From Agapetus fuscipes (Eukaryota > Arthropoda > Insecta > Trichoptera > Glossosomatidae): DNA of 64,000 nucleotides. Shown here piece by piece: positions 29,888 to 39,715 of this stretch. The DNA lies in contig OX637362.1 in NCBI GenBank assembly GCA_951799405.1, forward strand, positions 13,068,493-13,132,492, read 5' to 3'. A program made the position numbers and the translations under genes. The notes beneath the pieces were generated by a model. That model worked only from the letters and a program-made list of their open reading frames with translations. It did no database searches and was not told the DNA's origin. Within the stretch, counting starts at the first letter, position 1, and the number at the start of each line of letters is the position of its first letter.

Positions 29888-32800
29888 GTAAAAAAACAGA
29901 TATTTGTTGTCTACCATCTTAGATAAGTCCCAGAATATTTCCTTTGATTAGACATTGGTTTGGACATATGGAAAGAATGAATGATTACATGAAAAAGTTG
30001 CCCGCTAAGTGAAGGACGTGTGGACGACCACTAACAGTAGCCTTAGTAAGAGTTGCAAAACTTGAGTTAAGTAAAGTTTACGGAATGTATTAAAGAGTGA
30101 TTTTCCCCAAAATCTGCCGTTTTGTGTTTCTTACACTTTATGGTCTTAACAAAAGAGCTACAGTCAAAGTACAAACAAAATCAAGTTCAAACAAACAAAA
30201 ACGGCAGATTTTGGGGAAGATCACTCTTTAATACTTTCCGTAAACTTTACTTTACTCAAGTTTTGCAACTTGTACTCAGGGTACAGGCCAAGGGAAGTCA
30301 CCATAAAATCATGCATCTTAGCGCAGTAAATTGATAACAGAACATTGAAAGTGAAGAATAACAAAAGTATGTAAAGATGGTTTGGACATATGGAGAGAAT
30401 GAACGATGAAAGACTGACGAAGGAAGTATATGCTGCAAGAATAAAAGGATGTCATGGTAGAGAAAGATTGTGAAAGGTATGTATGCATGGACCAAATTCC
30501 TGAAATAGCGAATGAATATGATATCCAGAGTCATAATAAAAGGAGATGACGAGGGCTTATTCAGCCTTAAAGCAGATGGATCTTGCTTGAAAATTGTCGC
30601 TTTATTTAGCGACGACCCAGCTTGAGAGATCTCTTGAGTTGTTCAACTAAGCTACACATATTGTGTAACTTCTTGCCGCGTTATCCCCGAAGGGGTCGCA
30701 TGTGGCGAGTTGAACCTATTTATTTTTACACGTAAGGGAGCCGGCCTTACGCCAACCCCTTCAATTGAAGCGAGGGTTTCCCAGCTCCCGAGAAGGCTGG
30801 TACTCATTTCTTGAGAAGGCTGAGTAAGCCTTGCCGGTATTTTATTTTGGGGTTTGAAACACACACCGAAATGGGAAATCATTTCTGACACCCTCGGCGG
30901 GATTCGAACCCGAGCTTGGAATGCAAGCACTCTACCAGTGGCGGAGCGGGCCATACAAGCCAGTTCTCATCGGTTTCCCTTTTTAAATGAAATAACAAAG
31001 TAGTTAAAAAATATAGGCGCAAAGTAAAAAAATACATTTAAAACCAAAGAAACAATACGTATTTTTCCCCCATTGAAACCATGCAGTCTACCTTTTTATC
31101 ATTTTTGCCTCATTTTAAACGGGAAACCGATGGAAACCGGTTTGTTTGGCACCCTTCGGCACTGCACTCTACCAACTGAACTATCAACCGGAGTTGTGAT
31201 TCACAAAAACGACAACATTGTCCTATGTAATAACAAAAATATAACTACACAAACTAAAACAATCGCACCCCAGATTCCTTATCCACTACAGGCGCCACTT
31301 TTCTTTTCCTTGCAGCCAAATCAGAATAACGTTTCTGTTCATCAGGTGGCCTGGGTGCGCGTGGACACGCAGACGATCCTGAGCATCCACCACAACATCA
31401 TCTCCCAGAACCCGCGCATCAGCCTCTCCTACAACGACCACCGCTCCTGGTACCTGCACATCAAGAATGTCCAGGAGAGTGACAGAGGGTGGTACATGTG
31501 CCAGGTCAACACGGATCCCATGAGGTCACGACAAGGGTACCTGCAAGTCGTTGGTAAGCGTTATACTAAATAAGCAACATTTATTTTGATAGATGGCGCG
31601 TATCGCGTTCAAAAGTGCTTCGTTCACACTATACCTCTCTAGCACATACCACATCATACTTCTATCCACCGAGACACAAGATTTCTTAAGATCCACGAAA
31701 GCTGCGTACACCTTTTAATAAACGGCCAGCTGCATTTCAATTATCTATCAAAGCGCGAATATCTGGTCTACGCAACCTCTTATTTGCAAATGCAACAAAG
31801 CTACACACATTTAAAATATTCGAGCCAATACTCGCACCGTGGAACAAAAACATGTATTATTAATTTAAGACGTACATCTAGAGACACACTCAAACATACT
31901 CTGAATAAAACAGAAAAGAAACAAAGATTCTGATTTCTATACCAAATACGGATGATGACTATACTAAAAAGTATAGAAATTGACTAATTATTATCTTGTT
32001 TTGTTTCTCCAGTTCCTCCTCGCGTCATAGATGACAAGACTTCCACCGATCTGGTGGTGAGAGAGGCCAACAGTGTAACTCTGGAGTGCAAGGCAACTGG
32101 ATATCCTGAACCTTACGTCATGTGGAGACGAGAGGATGGAGAAAACTTCAGCTACAATGGAGAAAATGGTAAAAAAATATTGTAGAGGGTAAGGTACAAA
32201 ATAATGTGATGAGATGGTTTGGGCATGTGGAAATAATGAACGATGATGGACTGACAATGTATATATACAGAGAAAGTGTGAAATGAAAAAGAGTTAAGAG
32301 ACGACCGAGAAAAGTATGGAGGGATCAGATTGAGGACATTGTGAAAGAATGGGATTTACAAAGTGAGCGTAAAAGAAGAAAATACGTAAAAAATGTGATG
32401 GATATGAATGAACTGAAAGAGGTATGTAAGTATAGGAAGAAATGGAGGCAGCTCTGCAGAGGCTCTAGCCACCCCTAGTGAGGTGGTGACAGAGCTACAA
32501 TTACAGTAAAAATCATAAATGTACCTCGATATAGACATCTAGCGCCTGATGGGCAAAACTTTTTGTACCCTTAAAAAAAGCAAATGTCAAAATTAAGGTT
32601 TTTGTTGGTTAATTACATACATTATTTTAGTTGAACAACGTATATCTGTTGATTTTAAAAATATTGTATAGCGCGAAGACATACAATCATCGATCAGTAT
32701 AAAAGACATAAATGGCGTATGTTTGTTTCTTCCTATAGTAACAAACGTACAATTAACACAAAGTAATAGGTAAAAAACGAAAAAATCAGATATGCATATA

Positions 32801-35800
32801 AGATATTAACATCAAAGGTCAAACAGAAACATAAATTAAACAGTTTCCTCGAAACTGATTATAGCAAGACCTTGTTTGTATAAAGAGAACGCCCTAAGGC
32901 TTACTTTTCTGGTACACCATATGACTGATGCTCTATGTATATATTTTACGATGATCGATTCATACAAGCCTGACTTTTTTATTTACTATCGAAGTGGGTT
33001 CAAACCCTAGCTATTTGAACGCAAGCATTCTACAAACTGAGACATCATCGAGAACTCTTCGATCTAATTAAACCGACATTCTTTCTATTTTTCTTTATTA
33101 TTTTCCACCTCTAGGTGGTTGGCCACTTAGTCAGGAGAGCGCCTCCCGAACAGTCTCAATAGAGCATCTCGAATTCATATATTAAGACGCTCAAAATCAC
33201 TTTGCATTTTTGTTTGTAAATTTAAAATCCTCGAGCCCTAAACTCTCACGGCTATAACCTTTCAGTGGTTTCTGACCCTCTTGCTTTGTGTTAACACTTA
33301 GGAAAGTGTAGCTTCATGGGAGGGCCTTCTGCCACTCGCATCTCACATAACTTTTGCATGCGAGTCCTGTGACGAATCCTCGGATGAGATCGATGTACAG
33401 GGCGTTGGTCAGTGGAAGGGAGACTGACCCCGAAAGAAGGTGTTGAGCCATCAGCCGGATTCATATCATGCCCGATATAACTAAGACTTACGAAGTCAAT
33501 TCTTTGGTTACAGTTAATGTGGTCGACGGTGAAACTCTTTCCATCAACAAAGTATCCCGCCTTCACATGGGAGCATACCTGTGCATCGCTTCAAACGGAG
33601 TACCTCCTTCAGTCAGCAAAAGGGTCATGGTCATGGTCCAATGTAAGTAAAAAAAAAACTTATGAAAAAAATTGGGATGTAGTAAAATATTAAATTTCAT
33701 GTATTTTTTTTCAGTTCCGCCCATGCTCTCCATCCCAAACCAGCTGGAAGCGGCGTACTTGGGACAGGAAGTGTCTTTGGAGTGCCACACAGAGGCGTAC
33801 CCACCTTCTATCAATTATTGGACCACAGAGCGCGGAGACATGATCCTTTCAAGTATGTACATTGTTTTTCTACTTCTTCAAATCAGTATTAGTGAATGCA
33901 GGTTTTATTGTTTTTGAAATTGAGATTTTTATTGAAATAGACATTTTAGTCAAAAAACAGATACAATTATAATTTCAAAATCAAAAAATTACATTGACAT
34001 GATGATTTTTGTATAGAGTTATTTTGTTTTTATGTCAAGCATGTGCAAGCGTAAACTTGTATGATCTTATTTTTAAATTTTAAGCAATCAATCAAAGAAA
34101 AAACTTTGTTTTAAAAAGTAGGCGTTTAGTTTATTTTTTCTATCACCAACCCAATTCAATTTGACAAATCACGTATTCAATTTGACTAATTTGACCACAA
34201 ATCCAATGAATTTCTAACAATCATTTTTTATTCTACCGCATCACCAGCACTGTCTATTTCATCACCAACCCAATCACCAACCCAATTGACTCATTACTGA
34301 ATTTATTTGAAATCACCAGTCATTTTTTTGTTCTACCACATCACCAACTCTGTCGTTTTCTATTAAATTACCTACCCATTACTTCATATTTTCTTTGAAA
34401 TCACAAACCATTTTTTTTCTACCACATCACCACCTCTGTCTATCTTTATGAAATCACCTATCATTTTTTTGTTCTACCACATCACCAACTCTGTCGTTTT
34501 CTATTAAATTACCAACCCATTACTTCACATTTTCTTTGAAATCACAAAACATTTTTTTTCTACTACATAACCAACTCTGTCTGTCTCTATGAAATCACCA
34601 ATCATATTTTGTTTCTACCACATCATCAACTCTGTCTATCCTTATGAAAGCTATCTCTATGAAATCAGCAATCATTTATTTGTTCTACCACATCACCAAC
34701 TTTGTCTATTTGTATGAAATTACCAACTCACTTTGACTCATTGCTTAATTTCTTTGAAATTATCAATCATTTTTTGGTTCTACCACATCATCAACTCTGT
34801 CTATCTCTATGAAATCACCAACCCAGTTCGCCTCATTACTTCATATTTTCTCTGAAATCACCATTTTTCTTTTACCTCATAACAAACTCTGTCTATTTCT
34901 ATGAAATCACCAATCCACTTTGATCTCTCCCTATAGAAAGTGAACCTACAGGTGACAAATACGAAGCTGTGTCGGTGGACAGCGGCTACAACCGCTACAT
35001 GACGCTGAAGATCCACAGCGTCAGCAACAAGGACTTCGGCTCCTACAAGTGCGTGGCCAAGAATTCACTTGGAGAGACGGACGGAGTCATCAGACTTGAT
35101 GGTGAGTTGGGTCATCATCATCATTATCATTAGCACGATAACTCGGGGTGGGTCTTGGCCTCCCTCAGCAACCGCTGCCAGCGCTGTCTATCCAACGTCT
35201 CCCCCTCCAGTCCCACATTCCCACTGTACGGCAATCCGCTACCATTCCATCCAGCAATCTTGAACGTGGTCTTCCCACTGTCCGGCGTCCCTCCGGGTTT
35301 GTCATCACAATCGTCTTCTCCAGGCTCCGATGGTGATTGGGTGAGTTGGATTAAATATGCCAATTGAATAAAAATCTCTTTGATCAAAGTTTCAAAGATA
35401 ATTAGCCCACTAACAAACTCGTGTTATTAACACTTCGTTTTTTGTGTTCTTTCGGGCTTGACCATGTTCTATTTGCAGCTTCTAAATCTGCCAACGTTTC
35501 GCTTTCTTGAGCAGGAAGCATCCTCAAGGCGAGTTTTCAAAGCGCCGCGGCGGTCTTCGTTGTCTTCGCGGACGCGCGTTTAGTCCGAAAGAACACAAAA
35601 ACGATTAATTTACTTACACCCTCCATGACAAGTAAAGTGATAGTTTTAAACTTTATTTAGAGCCGTGTAAGTTTGCGCCAACAAATGCTGCACGTATGTA
35701 CTTACAAATTAAAATCCTAAAACAAATGTACATAAACCCTGCGACTTTTGCCAACGAAATTTTTTTTTTTTTTTTCTTGTAAAATAAATAAAAAATCACA

Positions 35801-38800
35801 CAATCTTGGGCTTCAAGTAAATGTTATTTTTAAAAACTAGCCACAGGCACTTTGGATTTTTCATAGTATGTCCAGATATCCATCATTTACAGTCACTTAC
35901 AGTAATATCTCTTCCTGTCGCTAGAATCTCTAATCTAATCTAATCTAAAAAAAAAAAAAAAAAAAAATTTTTTTTTTTATAAAAAAATCCTTGAAATTTT
36001 AAATGATCTTTTGTTTATTCTATTAATTTTAGCAAATTTTACACCTGATTTAGTATATTATGTTGTGACAACCCTGATCAAATAATGAAGATTTGTTGTT
36101 TATTACAACAATTTTTGTATACAACAATTGCTTACACTGGTTTATGGTTTTTGCATTATTATTTTTAAAGTTTATTGTTATTATTTTTAAATTGTTAGTT
36201 CTATTGCTTTATAACCATCGTATATTTACATCTTTGTATATTATTTATGTGTCATTTATTTGTGTTATATTTTAAGATATTAGTTTTATACCTATAGATA
36301 CAGTACCTACTTATGTACCTACATATTTATATTTATCGCAATGTTGTAAAAGGCTATATAGCCGTTTATTCTTCTTAAATAAATAAATAAATAAATAATC
36401 TAAGTTGCAAGGATATGTTACATTGGAGATTCACATTACATGCATTCTCACAACCAGACACGTACAAGTTCGCGCTTGCACATGCCTCATGTGGACCTAC
36501 AACATAAAAACCAAATCTCAAATGGACATACACCCTGCAACTCTTGCCGTCCTTCCCTGAGACAGGGGTGACATTGGCAAAGTGAACCATTTTTACAGCA
36601 TGGGTGGTCAGCCGCATACCAACCTATAAGTCAAGGAACACACACACACGACAAATTACATTTTATACATCATTAAATAATAATATCCAAATACAAAATA
36701 TCCATTTACAAACAAAAACAAATTCCAATTTAATAAACCCTAGCCGCCAACATTACAGATCAACCGCCATTTCTTTCTGTCCTTACATACTTCTTTCATT
36801 TCCTCCAGAGTCATAACCTTCTTCATACAAGCTCTTCTTTTATTATGACTCTGGATATTCCATTCATTCGCAATTTCGGATATTTGGTCCATCCATACCT
36901 TTCTCGGTCTTCCTCTACCACGACATCCATCTATTCTACCAACATATACTTTCTTCGTCAGTCTTTCCTCATTCATTCTCTCCATATGCCCAAACCATCT
37001 TAACAAACTTCTTTTAATCTTCACTTTCACACTTTCTCTTGCACCACATTCTTCTCTTACAAAATCATTCCTCACCCTGTCACTCCGTTTTTTCCCAATC
37101 ATACTTCTTAGAAAGTCCATTTCAACAGTATGGACTTTACTAATTTCACTTTCATTCACCGTCCAGGCCTCGCTTCCATACATCAAGGTGGGTAAAAGTA
37201 TGCCACTGCGTACCGCCAATCGAGCATTTTTTGATATGTTTTGATTTTTGGCGATACAAGCTGTGGCACCCAGTACACACCTGCCCTTCATTACTCTTCT
37301 TTCAAATTCACCGGTCATTCTTCCATCTTTTTTAAACTTACTTCCCAGGTATACAAACTCATTTACGACATCAACATTCATTCCATTAATTTTAAATTCA
37401 TAATTCATACTTTCATCATCTCTTTCAAAAATCATCTACACAGGCAATATTTATTTCATAAAAGTAATTAAAATCCATTTGATTGTTTCTTTACAGAAAT
37501 TGCAGCGCCTTCTACGACAACCACAGCAGCGCCTATTTACATCAACAATCTGACACCATCGAGGAAAAAAGGTAAAAAATACCATCTAATGTTCTTACTA
37601 CTATTTTAGTTTTAAATTTGATCTTATCTATGTTGCAAAGATATGTAACATTTGGGATTCACATAATGTGCATTTATACAAGCAGACAAGTATGAGCTCG
37701 CACTAAAACATGCCGCATGTCCGGTCGATAGCTCAGGTGGTAGAGTGCTTGCATTCCATGCCGAAAGCTCGGGTTTGAATCCCACCGACGCGACGGTGTC
37801 AGAAATGATTTCCGTTTCGGTGTTTCTTTCAAACCCCAAAATAAAATACCGGCAAGGTTTACTCAGCCTTCACAAGAAATGAGTACCAGCACTCTCGGGA
37901 GCTGGGAAACCTCCACTTCAACTGAATTGGTTGGCGTAAGGCCGGCCCCCTTACCTGTAAAAATAAATAGGTTCAACTCGCCACATGCGACCCCTTCGGG
38001 GATAACGCGGCAAGAAGTTACACTATATGTGTAGCTTAGTTGCGTTGCGTTTTTTATGTGGACTTACTATAATATAAAACCCCAAATCTCAAATAAACAA
38101 CACCCTGCTGACCATCCCTGGAACAGAGGTGACATTGGCAAAGTGAACCATTTTTTACAGCATCAGTGGTCAGCTGCATACCAACTTATAATTCCAGGGC
38201 CTTGTCCGCTCGAGAATACCAGCGACATATTAAAGGAAATGTTACAAAGTTGATGCCTTGCTAAATAATTAATGTATTTTTTCTGTAGGTAATTTTTGTT
38301 TTTTTTTACAGTGACTGACAAACATCGCAAAAAAATCATGAGGCAAAAGTACGCGCAGAACAAAGTCGTCGCCGATGATTATGACATCCAAGACTGGAAG
38401 GATTCTGGTAAATAAATATTTGTCCAACTTATTTACCTCTTCTTCTTCTTTTTCATTAAAAAAATTCCATTTATAAACGCACCTAAGGTACACACTCCTT
38501 GCCGCGCTATCCCCGAAGGGTTTTGCATGTGGCAAGTGGAACCTATTTATTTTTAAAGTTAATGAAGTGGGGGTCTTCCAGCTTGCAAAGGGGCTGGTGC
38601 TCAATTATTGTGAAAGCTTAGTAAGCCTTGACTGTATTTTATTTTGGGTTTTGAAATAAGCATCAAAACGGGAAATCATTTCTGACACCCTCGGTGGGAT
38701 TCAAATCTAAGCTCTCGTCATGGAATGCAAGCACTCTACCACTGAGCTATTGCCCGGACAATCTATATATTATAATTCACGATAAAGCTTCGCATGATCA

Positions 38801-39715
38801 GCCCATCGATTCTTAGATGAGGATGTTCGTCTATCTTTCCACCTTTTAGGAGGTCTTCCAGCTGAAGGTTGAGCTGTGGGTGGGTTATAAGCTACGATGT
38901 GTGCGAGTCTTTCATGACTCATTCTGGATACATGATCTCCTCATCCAGAGTCTTCTCTTTGTTCTTGTCCATCTCACTTTGCACTATATTTCATAATCTT
39001 TTCATTTATGATTTCTGCTGATACGATCTCGGAATCGTTTTCCTTTGATAATTCTAAGATCTTTAATTTCGTATATTCTGTTAAAAAAGCAAATTTAGTT
39101 AACTCTATTTTAAATGCGTCAATAGATACTTGTGAAAATCATCTTGTACGCAATGAGGTAGGAACATTTTTGAATTTAGAATTTATCAGATATTGTCATA
39201 CTTTCGACAACACTAGGGGGGTACTCATAACGAAACCCGTTGCTATGGTGATTTCGTAGGTTTCTATGGTGACATGGACATAGATTGAAGACGGAGTAAA
39301 AACACGTTGATTACATAGAAAATGACAAAAATATTTAATTTGCTGTGAGCGAGACAGCACTATCAACAATGACTGGTGCATCATGTTGTTTTGAACTAAA
39401 TCACATTCATAGCCACTCCATAAAATAACTACCTCCATGTTTGAAATATGCGTTTTTGAAAAGAGAACTCCCTGCTCTAAAATAGTGTTGTGTAAGAGAT
39501 ATATTATTTGTCTATATTTAAGTAACTGATGTTGTATCTGATCCACAGAATACGAGTATGGAATCGGATCAGCTAGACCTCCTCCTTCAGCTCTCAGTGG
39601 CTCAAAGTCAACCGGTAGCTTCATCAACATCATCACAGCTTTAGTTTTAGTGTTTCAAAATATTTTCATTTCAAATTTAGTAAGTTTAGATGTTGTAACA
39701 AATATTTTAAGATGA
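29784..39715 (+). CDS. DIP/lachesin-type Ig adhesion protein, exons 5'-incomplete
   Basis: Nine exons join to an open frame of 411 residues plus stop: 29784-29887, 31346-31553, 32013-32168, 33514-33642, 33715-33852, 34937-35101, 37497-37571, 38312-38407, 39549-39715. Every junction has GT/AG and phases that agree. The product has three Ig domains with paired Cys and the Asp-x-Gly-x-Tyr-x-Cys pattern, then a Thr/Pro and basic stalk and a hydrophobic C-terminus typical of a GPI signal. Insect DIP and lachesin proteins are cell-surface adhesion molecules of neurons and epithelia (family knowledge). The signal peptide and start codon are upstream. I cannot say which DIP or lachesin orthologue it is. 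Exons are GC-richer than the AT-rich, transposon-loaded introns. The encoded frame is intact, so the gene looks functional. Confidence 0.9.
29945..30037 (+). repeat. LINE scrap and gctaagtgaagg repeat
   Basis: A bit of LINE RT sequence (tggtttggacatatggaaag) is followed by cccgctaagtgaaggacgtg tggacgacc. This is shared with 51855-51960 and continues at 30286. Confidence 0.45.
30038..30285. mobile_element. Foldback element, copy 1
   Basis: The left arm (gttgcaaaacttgagttaag, taaagtttacgg, ccccaaaatctgccgtttt) is inverted in the right arm (aaaacggcagattttgggga then ccgtaaactttactttactc). A related element is at 48283-48523. The flanks join without the element at 51895, suggesting the empty site. 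Confidence 0.7.
30330..30546 (+). pseudogene. LINE-1 RT tail fragment
   Basis: It contains agatggtttggacatatgga, gaatgaacgatgaaagactg and ccagagtcataataaaagga, in broken frame. Confidence 0.7.
30556..30640 (+). repeat. SINE-B 3' fragment
   Basis: It contains tcttgcttgaaaattgtcgc and gcgacgacccagcttgagag then ctcttgag. Confidence 0.6.
30648..31197 (-). repeat. SINE-A copy interrupted by a hAT MITE
   Basis: The body and B box (gggattcgaacccgag inverted) are at 30648-30935 and the A-box part (ctctaccaactgaactatca) at 31165-31197. The hAT-type insert lies inside the tRNA-like head. Confidence 0.8.
30936..31164. mobile_element. 229-bp hAT-type MITE
   Basis: Ends are cagtggcgga and, inverted, cagtgccgaa, with about 44 bp of imperfect inverted repeat (both reach catcggtttccc). 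The 8-bp target duplication cactctac (30928-30935, 31165-31172) is exact. Terminal CAGNG and an 8-bp duplication are hAT hallmarks. Confidence 0.9.
31346..31553 (+). CDS. Exon: Ig domain 1, second part
   Basis: Acceptor gttcatcag, donor gttggtaagc. It encodes VAWVRVDTQTILSIHHNIIS onward to DRGWYMCQVNTDPM and GYLQVV, the most conserved block of DIP/lachesin proteins. It ends in phase 1. Confidence 0.95.
31585..31715 (-). pseudogene. LINE RT fragment
   Basis: The minus strand encodes AAFVDLKKSCVSVDRSMMWY then VLERYSVNEALLNAIRAIYQ, matching RT motif A (normally FVDLEKAFDSVDR). The motif is damaged. It sits in an intron of the Ig gene. Confidence 0.7.
31716..32012. other. Intronic sequence, nothing recognised
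   Basis: No supported feature before the acceptor at 32012. Confidence 0.4.
32013..32168 (+). CDS. Exon: Ig domain 2, first part
   Basis: Acceptor tttctccag, phase 1 at both ends. It encodes VPPRVIDDKTSTDLVVREAN, VTLECKATGYPEPYVMWRRE and then DGENFSYNGEN. A LINE-2 fragment begins only about 20 bp after the donor. Confidence 0.92.
32186..32510 (+). pseudogene. LINE-2 3' end
   Basis: RT tail (tttgggcatgtggaaataat, gacgaccgagaaaagtatgg, ggaagaaatggaggcagctc) followed by gccacccctagtgaggtggt and a short tacagt-type tail. It lies in the intron just after the Ig-2 exon. Confidence 0.75.
32511..33242. other. Intronic AT-rich sequence
   Basis: No feature recognised. Confidence 0.45.
33243..33466 (-). 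repeat. SINE-C-related internal fragment
   Basis: It shares gaaagtgtagcttcatggga, gggccttctgccactcgcat and cataacttttgcatgcgagt with 52975-53135. The strand of origin is uncertain. Confidence 0.5.
33514..33642 (+). CDS. Exon: Ig domain 2, second part
   Basis: Acceptor tttggttacag, donor caatgtaagt, phase 1 at both ends. It encodes VNVVDGETLSINKVSRLHMG, AYLCIASNGVPPSVSKRVMV and MVQ. Confidence 0.92.
33715..33852 (+). CDS. Exon: Ig domain 3, first part
   Basis: Acceptor tttttttcag, donor tcaagtatgt. It encodes PPMLSIPNQLEAAYLGQEVS, LECHTEAYPPSINYW and TTERGDMILS. Only a 72-bp intron separates it from the previous exon. Confidence 0.92.
33853..34159. other. Intronic AT-rich sequence
   Basis: Nothing recognised. 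Confidence 0.45.
34160..34930. repeat. Intronic minisatellite
   Basis: Irregular units of about 55-90 bp built from ttctaccacatcaccaactc, tgtctatctctatgaaatca and ccaatcattttttg are repeated through the whole block, ending 7 bp before the next exon. Units vary in length and base content. Confidence 0.85.
34937..35101 (+). CDS. Exon: Ig domain 3, second part
   Basis: Acceptor ctccctatag, donor gatggtgagt. It encodes KSEPTGDKYEAVSVDSGYNR, YMTLKIHSVSNKDFGSYKCV and AKNSLGETDGVIRLD. The preceding intron ends in a long minisatellite. Confidence 0.93.
35115..35390 (-). pseudogene. 3' end of an unclassified LINE
   Basis: On the minus strand an ORF ends DRQRWQRLLREAKTHPELSC and is followed by a tgatgatga-type short repeat tail (35112-35132). 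A basic Arg/Trp-rich RT C-terminus plus a trinucleotide tail is typical of several LINE clades. The clade is not assigned. Confidence 0.45.
35437..35604. repeat. Short inverted-repeat element with ctga..gcgaaac motif
   Basis: Ends cgttttttgtgttctttcgg and ccgaaagaacacaaaaacg are inverse to each other. Inside, the minus strand reads cttgaggatgcttcctgctc then aagaaagcgaaacgttggc. Confidence 0.55.
35670..35760 (-). repeat. LINE-1 3' UTR fragment
   Basis: Inverted aagtttgcgccaacaaatgc and aaccctgcgacttttgccaa are present. Confidence 0.55.
35761..36059. other. AT-rich with long A and T runs
   Basis: A tctaatctaatctaa stretch at 35930-35946 is a stray LINE-1-type tail. Nothing else. Confidence 0.4.
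36060..36395 (+). repeat. Probable CR1/jockey-type LINE 3' UTR
   Basis: It ends tatatagccgtttattcttc then repeated aaat, a common insect LINE 3' end. There is no coding sequence. Confidence 0.4.
36396..37436 (-). mobile_element. 5'-truncated LINE-1 copy
   Basis: The minus strand has the RT C-terminal 231 residues (36740-37435), the 3' UTR and the terminal module ending in a short atta tail at 36396. It lies in an intron of the Ig gene, antisense to it. Confidence 0.88.
36740..37435 (-). pseudogene. LINE-1 RT C-terminal part, open
   Basis: 231 residues: YLGSKFKKDGRMTGEFERRV, LPTLMYGSEAWTVNESEISK, RWFGHMERM, GCRGRGRPRKVW. The region is about 90 percent like the end of the 776-aa ORF by eye. 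It lacks all RT catalytic motifs. Confidence 0.85.
37497..37571 (+). CDS. Exon: Thr/Pro-rich stalk
   Basis: Acceptor tttctttacag, donor aaaaggtaaa, phase 1 at both ends. It encodes EIAAPSTTTAAPIYINNLTP then SRKK. Confidence 0.85.
37624..38205 (-). repeat. LINE-1 3' UTR copy split by a SINE-A
   Basis: The inverted module is at 37624-37720 (tgttgcaaagatatgtaaca to aacatgccgcatgt) and continues at 38050-38205 (tatgtggacttactataata to accaacttataattcca). Confidence 0.75.
37721..38048 (+). repeat. SINE-A, full length
   Basis: Head ggtcgatagctcaggtggta (A box) and gggtttgaatcccaccg (B box), full body and the end tatgtgtagcttagttgcgt. It is the clearest full-length plus-strand copy. Inserted in a LINE-1 3' module with a possible short duplication of atgt. 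Confidence 0.88.
38312..38407 (+). CDS. Exon: basic and acidic stalk
   Basis: Acceptor tttttttacag, donor tctggtaaat, phase 1 at both ends. It encodes VTDKHRKKIMRQKYAQNKVV then ADDYDIQDWKDS. Phase and position support inclusion; it is less conserved than the Ig exons. Confidence 0.82.
38475..38762 (-). repeat. SINE-A, diverged
   Basis: The inverted body and head are recognisable (gctatccccgaagggttttg, ctcggtgggattcaaatcta, caagcactctaccactgagc). Confidence 0.75.
38763..39548. other. Last intron, nothing recognised
   Basis: No transposon with clear ends. A 146-aa minus-strand ORF overlapping the last exon is a shadow. Confidence 0.4.
39549..39715 (+). CDS. Last coding exon: GPI-signal-like C-terminus
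   Basis: Acceptor ctgatccacag. It encodes EYEYGIGSARPPPSALSGSK, then STGSFINIITALVLVF and a hydrophobic end, stopping at tga 39713-39715. The small residues near STGS followed by a hydrophobic run fit GPI-anchor processing, as known for lachesin and DIPs. Confidence 0.85.

Noticed and set aside
33291..33566. 91-aa minus-strand ORF, similar to one at 52914-53219
   Set aside because: Both lie in the same SINE-C-related repeat, so the shared peptide reflects shared DNA rather than a protein-coding gene.
34160..34930. CRISPR-like array
   Set aside because: Repeats are irregular in length and sequence, there are no unique spacers, and the context is a eukaryotic intron.
37721..37795. Possible tRNA gene
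   Set aside because: The A and B boxes are good, but the cloverleaf has no consistent acceptor stem and the same head recurs in more than eight dispersed SINE-A copies.
39196..39636. 146-aa minus-strand ORF
   Set aside because: It overlaps the last coding exon of the Ig gene on the other strand and has no domain.
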